A stretch of 24,345 nt of DNA from JACZWL01 sp046756445 (GTDB lineage: Bacteria > Pseudomonadota > Gammaproteobacteria > Steroidobacterales > Woeseiaceae): the NCBI GenBank assembly GCA_046756445.1, contig JBHHWI010000038.1:1-24345 (forward strand). The letters are read 5' to 3'. Numbering within the stretch: position 1 is the first letter of the stretch; each line of letters opens with the position of its first letter. The translations under genes and the position numbers were made by a program. Below, one piece after another: positions 15,190-22,761 of this stretch. The notes beneath the pieces are model-generated. The model was not told the DNA's origin, searched no databases, and was given only the letters and a program-made list of their open reading frames with translations.

Positions 15190-17361
15190 ATGAAAACATT
15201 TGATTATCAAGTTGACTCGGACGGCATTGCAATCCTGACCCTCGACGTCAAGAACAAGCCGATGAATGTCATGACTCCGGAGTTCGTGTCGGACATCAAG
15301 GAACTGGGCGAGAGGATAGCCAGGGACGAAAAAGTGACAGGCGCCGTCATCACCTCCGGCAAGGACTCGTTCATGGCTGGCGCGGATCTCAAGGAGATCA
15401 CCGGTTTGTTCGGGCAACGCGAGGCCGCCGAACTCTATGCCTGGTGCCGCGAATTGCAGCAGGCCTACAGGAAAATCGAGACCTGCGGCAAGCCGGTTGC
15501 AGCCGCGATCAACGGCACTGCCCTGGGCGGTGGCCTGGAGCTCGCGCTGGCGTGTCATTACCGTGTGATTGCCGATAATCCCAAGGCCGCCATCGGTCTT
15601 CCCGAAGTTACTGTCGGTCTCCTGCCCGGTGCCGGCGGCACGCAACGCCTGCCGAGACTCATCGGCATCGAGGCGGCACTGAAACTGATGACACAGGGTA
15701 AGCGCCTGAAACCCGCGGAAGCGGTCGAGGCCGGCATCGCCCACCGACTGGTCGAGCCGGGCAGGGAAGTCGAGGCCGCCAGGGCCTGGATACTCGAGTC
15801 CGGTGACCCGGAGCAACCCTGGGATAAGAAGGGTTTCAAAGTGCCGGGCGGCGCCGGCCTGATGCACCCCGCTGCCAGTCAAGTTTTGATGTTCGGCACG
15901 GCGTTGTTGCAGAAAATGACCAACCACAATTACCCGGCGCCGATTGCAATCATGTCTGCTGTTTACGAAGGCACCGTGCTGCCGATCGATACCGCACTCG
16001 ATATCGAGACCAAGTATTTTGTCTCGTTACTGATGGATCCGGTGTCGAGAAACATGACCCGGACCCTGTTCGTCAACAAGGGCGCGGCCGACAAGCTGGC
16101 ACGACGGCCCAAAGAGCCGGCGAAGCGTCCGGTCAGCAAGCTCGGCATCCTCGGCGCGGGCATGATGGGCGCAGGCATCGCTTATGTCTCCGCCCGGGCG
16201 GGCATGCAGGTCGTGCTCCTGGATACCTCCTGGAAGAAAGCCGAGGCCGGCAAGGATTATTCGCGCAAGCTGCTGCAAAAACGGATCGACCGCGGCCGCA
16301 CGACCTCGGACGAGGCGGCGGACATCCTTGAGCTCATTCACACGACGACTGAATTCGGCGAGCTCGATGGCTGTGAACTCGTCATCGAGGCGGTATTCGA
16401 GGACAGGAAGATCAAGGCCGATGTCACGGCGAAGACGGAAGCCGTGATTGCCCAGGACGCGATTTTCGCATCGAACACTTCTACTTTGCCGATCACGGGA
16501 CTCGCAGGGGCGAGCAAGCGGCCGGAGCAGTTCATCGGCATTCACTTCTTCTCGCCGGTCGACAAGATGCCGTTGGTCGAGATCATTGTCGGCGAGAAGA
16601 CCAACGATGTCGCGATTGCGCAGGCACTCGACTATGTCCAGCAGCTGCGCAAGACGCCAATCGTCGTCAACGACAGTCGCGGCTTCTACACGAGCCGGGT
16701 ATTCAGCGTATTCAGCCGCGAAGGCATAGCCATGCTCGCAGAGGGAGTGAACCCGGCCCTGATCGAAAACGTCGCAAGACATGCCGGCATGCCGGTCGGT
16801 CCGCTTGCCGTCACCGACGAGGTAACTCTGGAGCTCAGTTACCACATCACCGAGCAGACAAAAAAGGACCTCGGCGATGCCTACGTCGCGTCGCCTGCCG
16901 ATGAAGTGATTGTCAAATTCGTCGAGGACCTCGATAGAAAAGGAAAGCGATTCGGAAAAGGATTTTATGAGTACCCCGAGGGCGGCAAGAAACACTTGTG
17001 GCCGGGTTTGAAGGAACACTATCCGTTGGCCGCAATACAACCGTCGGCGGAAGAGGTCAGGCAACGTCTGTTCTATGTGCAGGCAATAGAGACCGTGCGC
17101 TGCATGGACGAAGGCGTGATCATGCATCCGGCCGATGCGGATATCGGTTCCGTGTTCGGCTGGGGCTTCCCGCCCTATACGGGGGGCACGATATCCTTCA
17201 TCGAGACGGAAGGCCTCGCTGCATTCGTCAGCGAAGCCGATCGCCTGGCCGAAACGTATGGTGAGCGATTCGCCGTGCCGGACAGCCTGAAATCGATGGC
17301 CAAGCGGGGCGAGACTTTTTACCAGCGTGCCGATTCCAGGGAACATCGTCCAGCCGCCTGA
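15190..17361 (+). CDS. FadB/FadJ-type bifunctional enoyl-CoA hydratase / 3-hydroxyacyl-CoA dehydrogenase
   Basis: 723 residues, the size of E. coli FadB and FadJ. The ATG follows a GGTGGAAAT ribosome-binding region. The N-terminal crotonase domain (1-190) has both hydratase glutamates, Glu117 in LGGGLELALAC and Glu139 in GLPEVTVGLLPGAGG, and the oxyanion segment SFMAGADLKEI. A linker leads to the NAD-binding domain with GAGMMG (322-327), SNTSTLPI and catalytic His452 in HFFSPVDKMPLVEI. The C-terminal HAD domain includes VNDSRGFYTSRV and GKGFYEYPEGG. It hydrates trans-2-enoyl-CoA and oxidises the 3-hydroxy product with NAD+, in complex with the thiolase encoded just upstream. Thiolase-first order is the reverse of fadBA; I do not assign a specific fad symbol. 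Confidence 0.96.
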   Translation: MKTFDYQVDSDGIAILTLDVKNKPMNVMTPEFVSDIKELGERIARDEKVTGAVITSGKDSFMAGADLKEITGLFGQREAAELYAWCRELQQAYRKIETCGKPVAAAINGTALGGGLELALACHYRVIADNPKAAIGLPEVTVGLLPGAGGTQRLPRLIGIEAALKLMTQGKRLKPAEAVEAGIAHRLVEPGREVEAARAWILESGDPEQPWDKKGFKVPGGAGLMHPAASQVLMFGTALLQKMTNHNYPAPIAIMSAVYEGTVLPIDTALDIETKYFVSLLMDPVSRNMTRTLFVNKGAADKLARRPKEPAKRPVSKLGILGAGMMGAGIAYVSARAGMQVVLLDTSWKKAEAGKDYSRKLLQKRIDRGRTTSDEAADILELIHTTTEFGELDGCELVIEAVFEDRKIKADVTAKTEAVIAQDAIFASNTSTLPITGLAGASKRPEQFIGIHFFSPVDKMPLVEIIVGEKTNDVAIAQALDYVQQLRKTPIVVNDSRGFYTSRVFSVFSREGIAMLAEGVNPALIENVARHAGMPVGPLAVTDEVTLELSYHITEQTKKDLGDAYVASPADEVIVKFVEDLDRKGKRFGKGFYEYPEGGKKHLWPGLKEHYPLAAIQPSAEEVRQRLFYVQAIETVRCMDEGVIMHPADADIGSVFGWGFPPYTGGTISFIETEGLAAFVSEADRLAETYGERFAVPDSLKSMAKRGETFYQRADSREHRPAA

Positions 17362-17371
17362 CGTGCGTTCG

Positions 17372-18154
17372 ATGAGCGGTTACGAGACAGTCACGTACGA
17401 CCGGGATGGCGCTGTGGCGATCATAACTATCTTCCGTCCCGATGCGATGAACACCTTCAATACGCAACTGCGCGCAGACCTGTTGGCCGCGTTTCAGCGA
17501 GCGGCCCGCGACGAATCCGTACGGGTGGTCGTATTCACGGGCGAAGGCCGCTCGTTCAGCGCCGGCGCCGACCTGAACGACATCGATTCCACCGAGTGTC
17601 CGGTCGACAAGATGTTACAGACGGAGTACCGGCCGGTACTCGAGTGCATCGCGGAGATGAAGCAGCCCGTCATCGCTGCGGTCGGCGGATCCGCCGCGGG
17701 CATCGGCATGTCGTTCGCACTGGCCTGCGACCTTCTGGTGATGGCAGACAATGCGTACCTGCTGTCACCGTTTACGACGATTTCTCTGGTGCCGGACGGG
17801 GGGCTGAATTGGCTGCTCGTGCACCAGCTCGGCTATCGACGGGCGTTTCAGTTGAGTATCGAGTCCGAGCGCATACCGGCGGACCGCTGCGTCGAACTGG
17901 GACTCGCCAATAAGTCGGTACCGGCGGATTCGCTGGTGGAAGAGACAGTGAAATGGGCGCATGCAATTTCAGAACGCGCGCCCTTGTCGCTGGCCGCGAC
18001 GAAAGAAGCCATGCGTTACGCGGCCAGCAACAGTTGGGCAAGCACCTTCGATGTGGAGGCGCCATTGCAAACGGCGCTGCGGCAAAGCGAGGATTGCGAA
18101 GAGGGGGTCAAAGCATTTTTCGAAAAGCGCAAAGCCAACTTCAAGGGCCGATAG
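17372..18154 (+). CDS. Crotonase-family protein, PaaG-like isomerase type
   Basis: The ATG at 17372 lies 10 bp after the previous stop and gives 260 residues (MSGYETVTYDRDGAVAII...). An earlier ATG at 17327 would overlap the upstream gene. There is no clear ribosome-binding site, so coupling to upstream translation is likely. Crotonase signatures are FRPDAMNTFNTQL, SFSAGADLNDID and GSAAGIGMSFALACDLLVMA. Both hydratase glutamates are absent: GIGMS replaces GGGLE, and FTTISLVPDGG carries Asp142 instead. This pattern is typical of the PaaG/enoyl-CoA isomerase branch, which moves double bonds in enoyl-CoAs. In a branched-chain or unsaturated fatty acid pathway an isomerase would be needed for misplaced double bonds. 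The family is certain; isomerase activity is inferred from the residue pattern. Confidence 0.9.
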   Translation: MSGYETVTYDRDGAVAIITIFRPDAMNTFNTQLRADLLAAFQRAARDESVRVVVFTGEGRSFSAGADLNDIDSTECPVDKMLQTEYRPVLECIAEMKQPVIAAVGGSAAGIGMSFALACDLLVMADNAYLLSPFTTISLVPDGGLNWLLVHQLGYRRAFQLSIESERIPADRCVELGLANKSVPADSLVEETVKWAHAISERAPLSLAATKEAMRYAASNSWASTFDVEAPLQTALRQSEDCEEGVKAFFEKRKANFKGR

Positions 18155-18164
18155 GGTTAACGCT

Positions 18165-19355
18165 ATGAGCCGTAGAATATTTGACGAAGAACACGATATG
18201 TTTCGTGACTCGGTCAGAAACTTTCTGCAAAAGGAAGTCGAGCCGAACCGCGACAAGTGGCACGAGCAGGGCATCGTCGATCGTGACGCGTTTCTGAAAG
18301 CGGGCGAGATGGGTCTGCTGCTCATGTGGGCAGACGAGAAGTACGGCGGCGCCGGCATCCCCGATTTCCGTTACGAACAGATCCTCATGGAGGAAAACGC
18401 GAAATACGGAGACCAGGGCTTCTTCATGTTCCTTCAGAGCCGCCTCGTTGCACCGTATATCGGCCAGCTCGGCACCGAGGAGCAGAAGCAGCGCTGGCTG
18501 CCGAAGTGCGTGTCCGGTGAGTACATCCTTGCAGTTGCAATCACCGAGCCGGGAGCCGGCAGTGACGTGGCGGGTATCAGGACCAAAGCCGAAAACAAGG
18601 GCGATCATTATCTGCTGAATGGTTCCAAAACCTATATTTCGAACGGCATCAACGCCGACCTCGTCATCGTCGTCGCAAGAACGGATCCCAACACCCGACA
18701 TGGTCTGAGCCTGCTCGTCGTCGAACGCGGCATGGAAGGGTTCGAACGTGGCCGCAATTTGAAAAAGATGGGCTTGAAAAGTCAGGATACGGCGGAGCTG
18801 TTCTTTAATAACGTCAAAGTGCCGAAGGAGAACCTGCTCGGCGAGCTGAACCGGGGCTTTTATCACCTGATGCATTTCCTCGAGGAGGAGCGCTTGCTCT
18901 GCGCAGTCGGCAGCCTGGCCGCGGCCAACGCGGCGTTCGACATGACGCTGGACTACATCGCGGACAGAAAAGCGTTCGGGCGGCCGATCGCCGAGTTCCA
19001 GGTCTCACGCTTCAAGATGGCGAGTATGCGCACCGAGATAGACGTTGCCCAGGCCTTCATCGATCAGTGCGTCGATGAGCACAATCGCGGTGAGCTGTCC
19101 GCTGACACCGCGGCCAAAGCGAAGCTGTTTGCAACCGAGCTCGAAGGCAGGGTGTTGGATGAATGCGTGCAGTTGCATGGCGGCGCCGGTTACATGGACG
19201 AGTACCCGATCTGCCGCATGTATCAGGATGCGCGCGTGTCCAGGATCTATGCCGGAAGTTCCGAAGTAATGCGCGAGATTATCGCCCGCTCCATTGGACT
19301 GGACCCACGCACGAAGAAGACGGAGCCCGTTGAGAAACAGGTCAGCGCGGCATAG
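18165..19355 (+). CDS. Acyl-CoA dehydrogenase, long-chain/isovaleryl-type active site
   Basis: The ATG at 18165 with AGGG upstream gives 396 residues, the standard length. It oxidises acyl-CoA to trans-2-enoyl-CoA with FAD and passes electrons to ETF. The N-terminal helical domain starts RRIFDEEHDMFRDSVRNFL. The FAD/substrate segments are AVAITEPGAGSDVAGIRT and NGSKTYISNGINADL, and the C-terminal ones are RKAFGRPIAEFQV, VQLHGGAGYMDEYPI and RIYAGSSEVMREIIARSIGL. The usual catalytic Glu of short- and medium-chain enzymes (YEG) is Ala here, whereas EEERLL (Glu242) matches the helix-G position that supplies the base in long-chain and isovaleryl-CoA dehydrogenases. That pattern suits branched or long acyl chains. 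It lies 10 bp after the crotonase in the same operon. Confidence 0.95.
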   Translation: MSRRIFDEEHDMFRDSVRNFLQKEVEPNRDKWHEQGIVDRDAFLKAGEMGLLLMWADEKYGGAGIPDFRYEQILMEENAKYGDQGFFMFLQSRLVAPYIGQLGTEEQKQRWLPKCVSGEYILAVAITEPGAGSDVAGIRTKAENKGDHYLLNGSKTYISNGINADLVIVVARTDPNTRHGLSLLVVERGMEGFERGRNLKKMGLKSQDTAELFFNNVKVPKENLLGELNRGFYHLMHFLEEERLLCAVGSLAAANAAFDMTLDYIADRKAFGRPIAEFQVSRFKMASMRTEIDVAQAFIDQCVDEHNRGELSADTAAKAKLFATELEGRVLDECVQLHGGAGYMDEYPICRMYQDARVSRIYAGSSEVMREIIARSIGLDPRTKKTEPVEKQVSAA

Positions 19356-19386
19356 GATTCCCGGAACGCGAAGATGGGGAACAACA

Positions 19387-20250
19387 ATGCGCGTAGCATT
19401 TGCGGGTCTGGGCGTCATGGGTTACCCGATGGCTGGATTTCTTGCCGCCGCCGGGCACGCTGTCACGGTTTACAACAGGACACGGGAAAAAGCCGACTCT
19501 TGGCGCGCTGAACACGGTGGTTCGATTACCGATTCCCCCGCTGCGGCCGCAGCGGGAGCAGACATCGCATTCTCGTGCGTCGGCGACGACCCGGATGTCA
19601 CGGCGGTCGTTCTCGGTGCGGACGGCTTGCTCGCCGGCATCGGCGCAGGTGCCGTCATCGTCGATCACACCACCGCATCGGCAACGCTGGCGCGGCAGAT
19701 ACACGAGGCCGCCGCCGCAAAGGGCGTCGGCTTCCTGGACGCGCCGTTGTCCGGTGGTCAGGCAGGCGCGGAGTCCGGCCAGCTGACCATCATGGTCGGC
19801 GGCGATCCGCAAGATTACGAGCGCGTGCTGCCGGTCATGCAGTGCTACGCCAGAGCCTGCACACTCATCGGGCCGGCCGGCTCCGGCCAGCTCGCCAAGA
19901 TGGCGAATCAAATCTGCATTGCGGGCGTCGTCCAGGGACTGTCCGAGGCGCTTCATTTCGTCAAGCGCGCCGGGCTGGATCCTGCTGCCGTCATCGGCGC
20001 GATCTCCAGGGGCGCCGCGCAATCCTGGCAGATGGAAAACCGCTGGGAGACGATGATCAACAACGAGTTCGAATTTGGCTTCGCCGTCGAGTGGATGCGC
20101 AAGGACCTGCGGATCGCGCTCGACGAAGCGGAACGCAACGGCGCCAATCTGGAGATGACCCGGCTCGTCGATGGCTTCTACCAGGAGGTGCAGGCACTCG
20201 GTGGCAATCGATGGGACACCTCCAGCTTGATTGCCCGCCTTGAAAAATAG
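19387..20250 (+). CDS. 3-hydroxyisobutyrate dehydrogenase family oxidoreductase
   Basis: The ATG at 19387 with GGGGAACAACA upstream gives 287 residues; the in-frame ATG at 19294 would overlap the previous gene. Signatures are the dinucleotide-binding GLGVMGYPMAGFLAAAGH, DAPLSGGQAGAESGQLTIMV, catalytic Lys171 in GSGQLAKMANQI and RKDLRIALDEA near the C-terminus. This is the beta-hydroxyacid dehydrogenase family, which includes 3-hydroxyisobutyrate dehydrogenase (valine degradation) and tartronate semialdehyde reductase. The neighbouring isobutyryl-CoA and branched-chain enzymes make 3-hydroxyisobutyrate the best candidate substrate, but no hydroxyisobutyryl-CoA hydrolase or semialdehyde dehydrogenase is in the window. 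Last gene of the acyl-CoA run, 31 bp after the dehydrogenase. Confidence 0.85.
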   Translation: MRVAFAGLGVMGYPMAGFLAAAGHAVTVYNRTREKADSWRAEHGGSITDSPAAAAAGADIAFSCVGDDPDVTAVVLGADGLLAGIGAGAVIVDHTTASATLARQIHEAAAAKGVGFLDAPLSGGQAGAESGQLTIMVGGDPQDYERVLPVMQCYARACTLIGPAGSGQLAKMANQICIAGVVQGLSEALHFVKRAGLDPAAVIGAISRGAAQSWQMENRWETMINNEFEFGFAVEWMRKDLRIALDEAERNGANLEMTRLVDGFYQEVQALGGNRWDTSSLIARLEK

Positions 20251-20283
20251 CCGGGAATCGGCCGTCGGGACCGACTCCTGCGG

Positions 20284-20289
20284 TATAAT
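20284..20289 (+). promoter_or_regulatory. -10 box of the thiamine operon
   Basis: A consensus TATAAT lies just upstream of the riboswitch, placing the transcription start near 20296, right at the beginning of the aptamer. No good -35 is seen. A short inverted repeat GTCGG-ga-CCGAC (20264-20275) occupies that area. Confidence 0.6.
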
Positions 20290-20296
20290 CATCAAC

Positions 20297-20404
20297 ATCA
20301 CAGGGGTGGCCTGCCCGGCCTGAGATCCGTGGCGCTACAGGGTGTGGCGTCGATACGGGAACCCTTAGAACCTGACCCGGGTAATACCGGCGTAGGAAGA
20401 GGAT
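20297..20404 (+). promoter_or_regulatory. TPP riboswitch (THI element)
   Basis: The conserved aptamer elements occur in order. P2 GGGT (20304-20307) pairs with ACCC (20361-20364). The P3 hairpin GGCC-tgccc-GGCC (20308-20320) runs into CTGAGA (20320-20325), the pyrimidine-sensing motif. An optional P3a hairpin has CCGT (20327-20330) pairing with ACGG (20355-20358). Then come AACCTGA, P5 CCGG-gtaata-CCGG (20377-20390) and GCGTAGGAAGAGG, with P4 CCT (20371-20373) pairing AGG (20394-20396). The outer P1 stem is short and poorly resolved. The likely ribosome-binding site GAGGA (20399-20403) is part of the 3' edge, seven bases before the ATG, so TPP binding probably blocks translation initiation of the receptor gene rather than terminating transcription. 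Confidence 0.96.
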
Positions 20405-20410
20405 TCTCCA

Positions 20411-22504
20411 ATGTTTCCAAAGTCACCTGTCCAGCGACGCGCCTTCGGCGCTTTCGTTTCCGTGCTTGTATGCACAATGAACCAATCGGCGCTTGCCGAC
20501 GCAGAAGAGATTCTGGATGAGATCATCGTCACCGCGGATTTCCGGGGGCGGGCTGCCTCGGAATTGCCGGCGAGCATTACGGTTCTTGACAAGGAGTTGA
20601 TCGAACAGGCAGCCGTGCAGCATTTCGAAGAGCTGGTCTTCATCGTGCCGAATTTCAACTGGTCGGGGGACGGCAATCGCGCGCGGTATTTTCAGATTCG
20701 CGGCGTCGGTGAGCTCGAACAGTACGAAGGGGCGCCGAACCCATCCGTCGGTTTCCTGATCGACGATATCGACTTCAGCGGCATCGGGACGATCGCGACG
20801 CTTTTCGACGTGCAGCAGGTGGAAGTGTTGCGGGGACCGCAGGGCACACGTTACGGGGCAAACGCATTGGCCGGCCTGGTCTATGTGCAGAGTACGGAAC
20901 CGACTGATGAGTGGGGCGGCCAGCTTCGTATCGGCGCCGCCGATGACAACGCATTCTCCGGCGGGGTCGCTTTGGGCGGCCCGATCGGGTCCTCTGGCAG
21001 GACGAGCTTCAGAGCTAGCGCACACCACTATCGATCGGACGGCTTTCGGCGGAACGCGTTTCTCGGACGAGACGATACCAACGGACGCCGTGAGACCACC
21101 GCTCGCGGCAAGGTGCTGTGGGAACCGGATGATGGCTGGTCGTTCAAGCTTTCAGCCATGTATACGGAAATCGATGACGGTTACGACGCATTTGCCATTG
21201 ATAACAGTTTTACCGTGCTCTCCGACCGGCCGGGCAAGGACGCGCAGGAGAGTATCGGAGCGTCCTTCAAAGCGGTCTGGGAAGAATCGGATCGGTTCAG
21301 CCTGACGTCCATTACGTCTGTCGCCGATTCCGACATAGATTTCAGCTTCGACGGAGATTGGGGCAATCCCGATGCGTGGGCTCCGTTTACTTACGATTTC
21401 ATCTCGCTCAACGATCGACAGCGCAGCACCATGAGTCAGGAAGTACGCCTGACTTCGGCGGATTGGCTGATCGGCCTGTATGTCATGAAACTTGCGGACG
21501 ACTTGAGCACCTTGAATCAGGGCACTTACTTCGATCCGTTCTTCAATTTCACCTTTAGTCTCGATGATTTGTTCAGCAGCGGCTATGAAGCGACCAACGC
21601 CGCGTTGTTCGGCCAGCTCGACTTCGACGTGGGCGATGCCGGCCGGATATCGCTCGGGCTTCGTATCGAAGACCGTTCGACGGACTATGCGGATTCCTCC
21701 GGAATGACACTGGGCCCGGGGGAGACGATGATCGGCGGCGAGCTGACCTTCAGTCATGGTCTTACCGATGCACTGACAACTTTCGTCAGCCTGTCCAAAG
21801 GTTACAAAGCCGGGGGTTTCAATCTCGGACTCGTACCTGATGACCGCCGCGTGTTCGAGCAGGAGTCGCTGTGGAGTCTCGAAGCCGGGATCAAGTCGGA
21901 TTGGCTCGGCAACACACTGGCACTGAATGCATCAGTGTTTTACAGCGAGCGCGACAACCAGCAGGTCCGCACCTCGTTTCAACTGGATCCGAACGATCCC
22001 TTGTCTTTTGTGTTCTTCACCGACAATGCGGCGCAAGGCCGGACGATCGGTCTCGAAACCGATCTCAACTGGCAGCCGAATGAAGCATGGCAGATCTATG
22101 CAAACCTCGGTCTGCTCAGGGCCGAGTTCGATGAATTCATAACGCCGCAGGTCGACCTGAGCGGACGCCGGCAGGCACACGCACCCGACTACACCATCGC
22201 CCTGGGCGGCTCCTATCGGCACCCCGCGGGCTTCTGGGCACGCCTGGACTTTATGGCGCGGGATGGGTTCTATTTCGACGTGAGTCATGACCAGCAGTCG
22301 TCTGCCGCCGAAATCGTCAATGCGCGGATCGGATACGACGCGGACCGCTGGTCCGTACAGCTTTGGGCGCGCAATCTCCTGGATGAGCATTATCCGGTGC
22401 GGGGATTCTATTTCGGCAATGAGCCGCCCGACTTCCCGAACGAACTCTATATGCGCTTCGGCGACCCGCGCCACCTTGGTATGACGCTCGACTGGCGGTT
22501 CTGA
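20411..22504 (+). CDS. TonB-dependent receptor, likely for thiamine or a thiamine precursor
   Basis: 697 residues beginning directly after the TPP riboswitch. Residues 1-29 are a signal peptide ending QSALA, followed by the TonB box DEIIVTA (36-42). The plug domain contains ASITVLDKELIEQ, YFQIRGVGELEQYEG, VEVLRGPQGTRYGANALAG and LVYVQS. The barrel ends SLSKGYKAGGFNLG, DVSHDQQSSAAEIVNARIGY, WARNLLDEHYPVRGFYF and the terminal aromatic DWRF. The family transports ligands across the outer membrane with TonB energy. Without the riboswitch one might guess a siderophore receptor. Control by TPP and co-transcription with PnuT-like and kinase genes make thiamine, its phosphates or HMP the likely ligand. 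The next gene starts at its stop (TGATG). Confidence 0.94.
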   Translation: MFPKSPVQRRAFGAFVSVLVCTMNQSALADAEEILDEIIVTADFRGRAASELPASITVLDKELIEQAAVQHFEELVFIVPNFNWSGDGNRARYFQIRGVGELEQYEGAPNPSVGFLIDDIDFSGIGTIATLFDVQQVEVLRGPQGTRYGANALAGLVYVQSTEPTDEWGGQLRIGAADDNAFSGGVALGGPIGSSGRTSFRASAHHYRSDGFRRNAFLGRDDTNGRRETTARGKVLWEPDDGWSFKLSAMYTEIDDGYDAFAIDNSFTVLSDRPGKDAQESIGASFKAVWEESDRFSLTSITSVADSDIDFSFDGDWGNPDAWAPFTYDFISLNDRQRSTMSQEVRLTSADWLIGLYVMKLADDLSTLNQGTYFDPFFNFTFSLDDLFSSGYEATNAALFGQLDFDVGDAGRISLGLRIEDRSTDYADSSGMTLGPGETMIGGELTFSHGLTDALTTFVSLSKGYKAGGFNLGLVPDDRRVFEQESLWSLEAGIKSDWLGNTLALNASVFYSERDNQQVRTSFQLDPNDPLSFVFFTDNAAQGRTIGLETDLNWQPNEAWQIYANLGLLRAEFDEFITPQVDLSGRRQAHAPDYTIALGGSYRHPAGFWARLDFMARDGFYFDVSHDQQSSAAEIVNARIGYDADRWSVQLWARNLLDEHYPVRGFYFGNEPPDFPNELYMRFGDPRHLGMTLDWRF

Positions 22505-22752
22505 TGCGCGTTGCCGTTGATATCAGTCTCTATCCGCTGGCGGATGATTTCATTGCTCCGATTGACGATGTCATCGAACGGCTGAATTCGCACGAGTCCC
22601 TGGAAGTCGTCACCAACCCGATGAGCACACAGATTCGCGGCGAGTACGATGCGGTCATGGCAGCCCTGAACCGCGAGATCAAGGCGACCTTCGAATCAAC
22701 GCCCAAGGCGGTGTTCGCCATCAAGATATTGAACAACCCGATCGCCGGATAG
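22504..22752 (+). CDS. Stand-alone YkoF/MTH1187-type thiamine-binding domain protein
   Basis: 82 residues; the ATG shares a base with the receptor's stop (TGATG), implying translational coupling. The sequence MRVAVDISLYPLADDFIAPI, DDVIERLNSHESLEVVTNPM and STQIRGEYDAVMAALNREI resembles one YkoF/MTH1187-type ferredoxin-like domain. YkoF binds thiamine/HMP, and in Bacillus it has two such domains. There is no signal peptide, so the protein should be cytosolic and may form a dimer or tetramer. The TPP-controlled context supports thiamine or HMP as ligand. Its job in the operon (carrier, sensor, or helper of the transporter or kinase) is not known to me. Confidence 0.82.
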   Translation: MRVAVDISLYPLADDFIAPIDDVIERLNSHESLEVVTNPMSTQIRGEYDAVMAALNREIKATFESTPKAVFAIKILNNPIAG

Positions 22753-22761
22753 GCGCCGACC

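Noticed and set aside
14671..15927. Long minus-strand open frame (418 codons) opposite the thiolase and FadB/J-type genes
   Set aside because: It is antisense to genes with complete catalytic motifs, and its translation shows no recognisable domain. Long antisense frames are expected in GC-rich coding DNA.
16027..17346. Minus-strand open frame of 439 codons
   Set aside because: It lies wholly antisense to the FadB/J-type gene, has no domain and no ribosome-binding context; a codon-bias shadow.
17961..18164. 68-codon N-terminal extension of the acyl-CoA dehydrogenase
   Set aside because: It is the crotonase gene read in another frame. Family length and the AGGG before 18165 support the later ATG.
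19342..20301. Minus-strand open frame of 319 codons overlapping the hydroxyacid dehydrogenase gene and the riboswitch leader
   Set aside because: Antisense to a motif-complete gene, and it would start inside the TPP riboswitch region.
20411..22504. Siderophore receptor annotation for the second TonB receptor
   Set aside because: The TPP riboswitch and thiamine-linked downstream genes give a better explanation than iron uptake.
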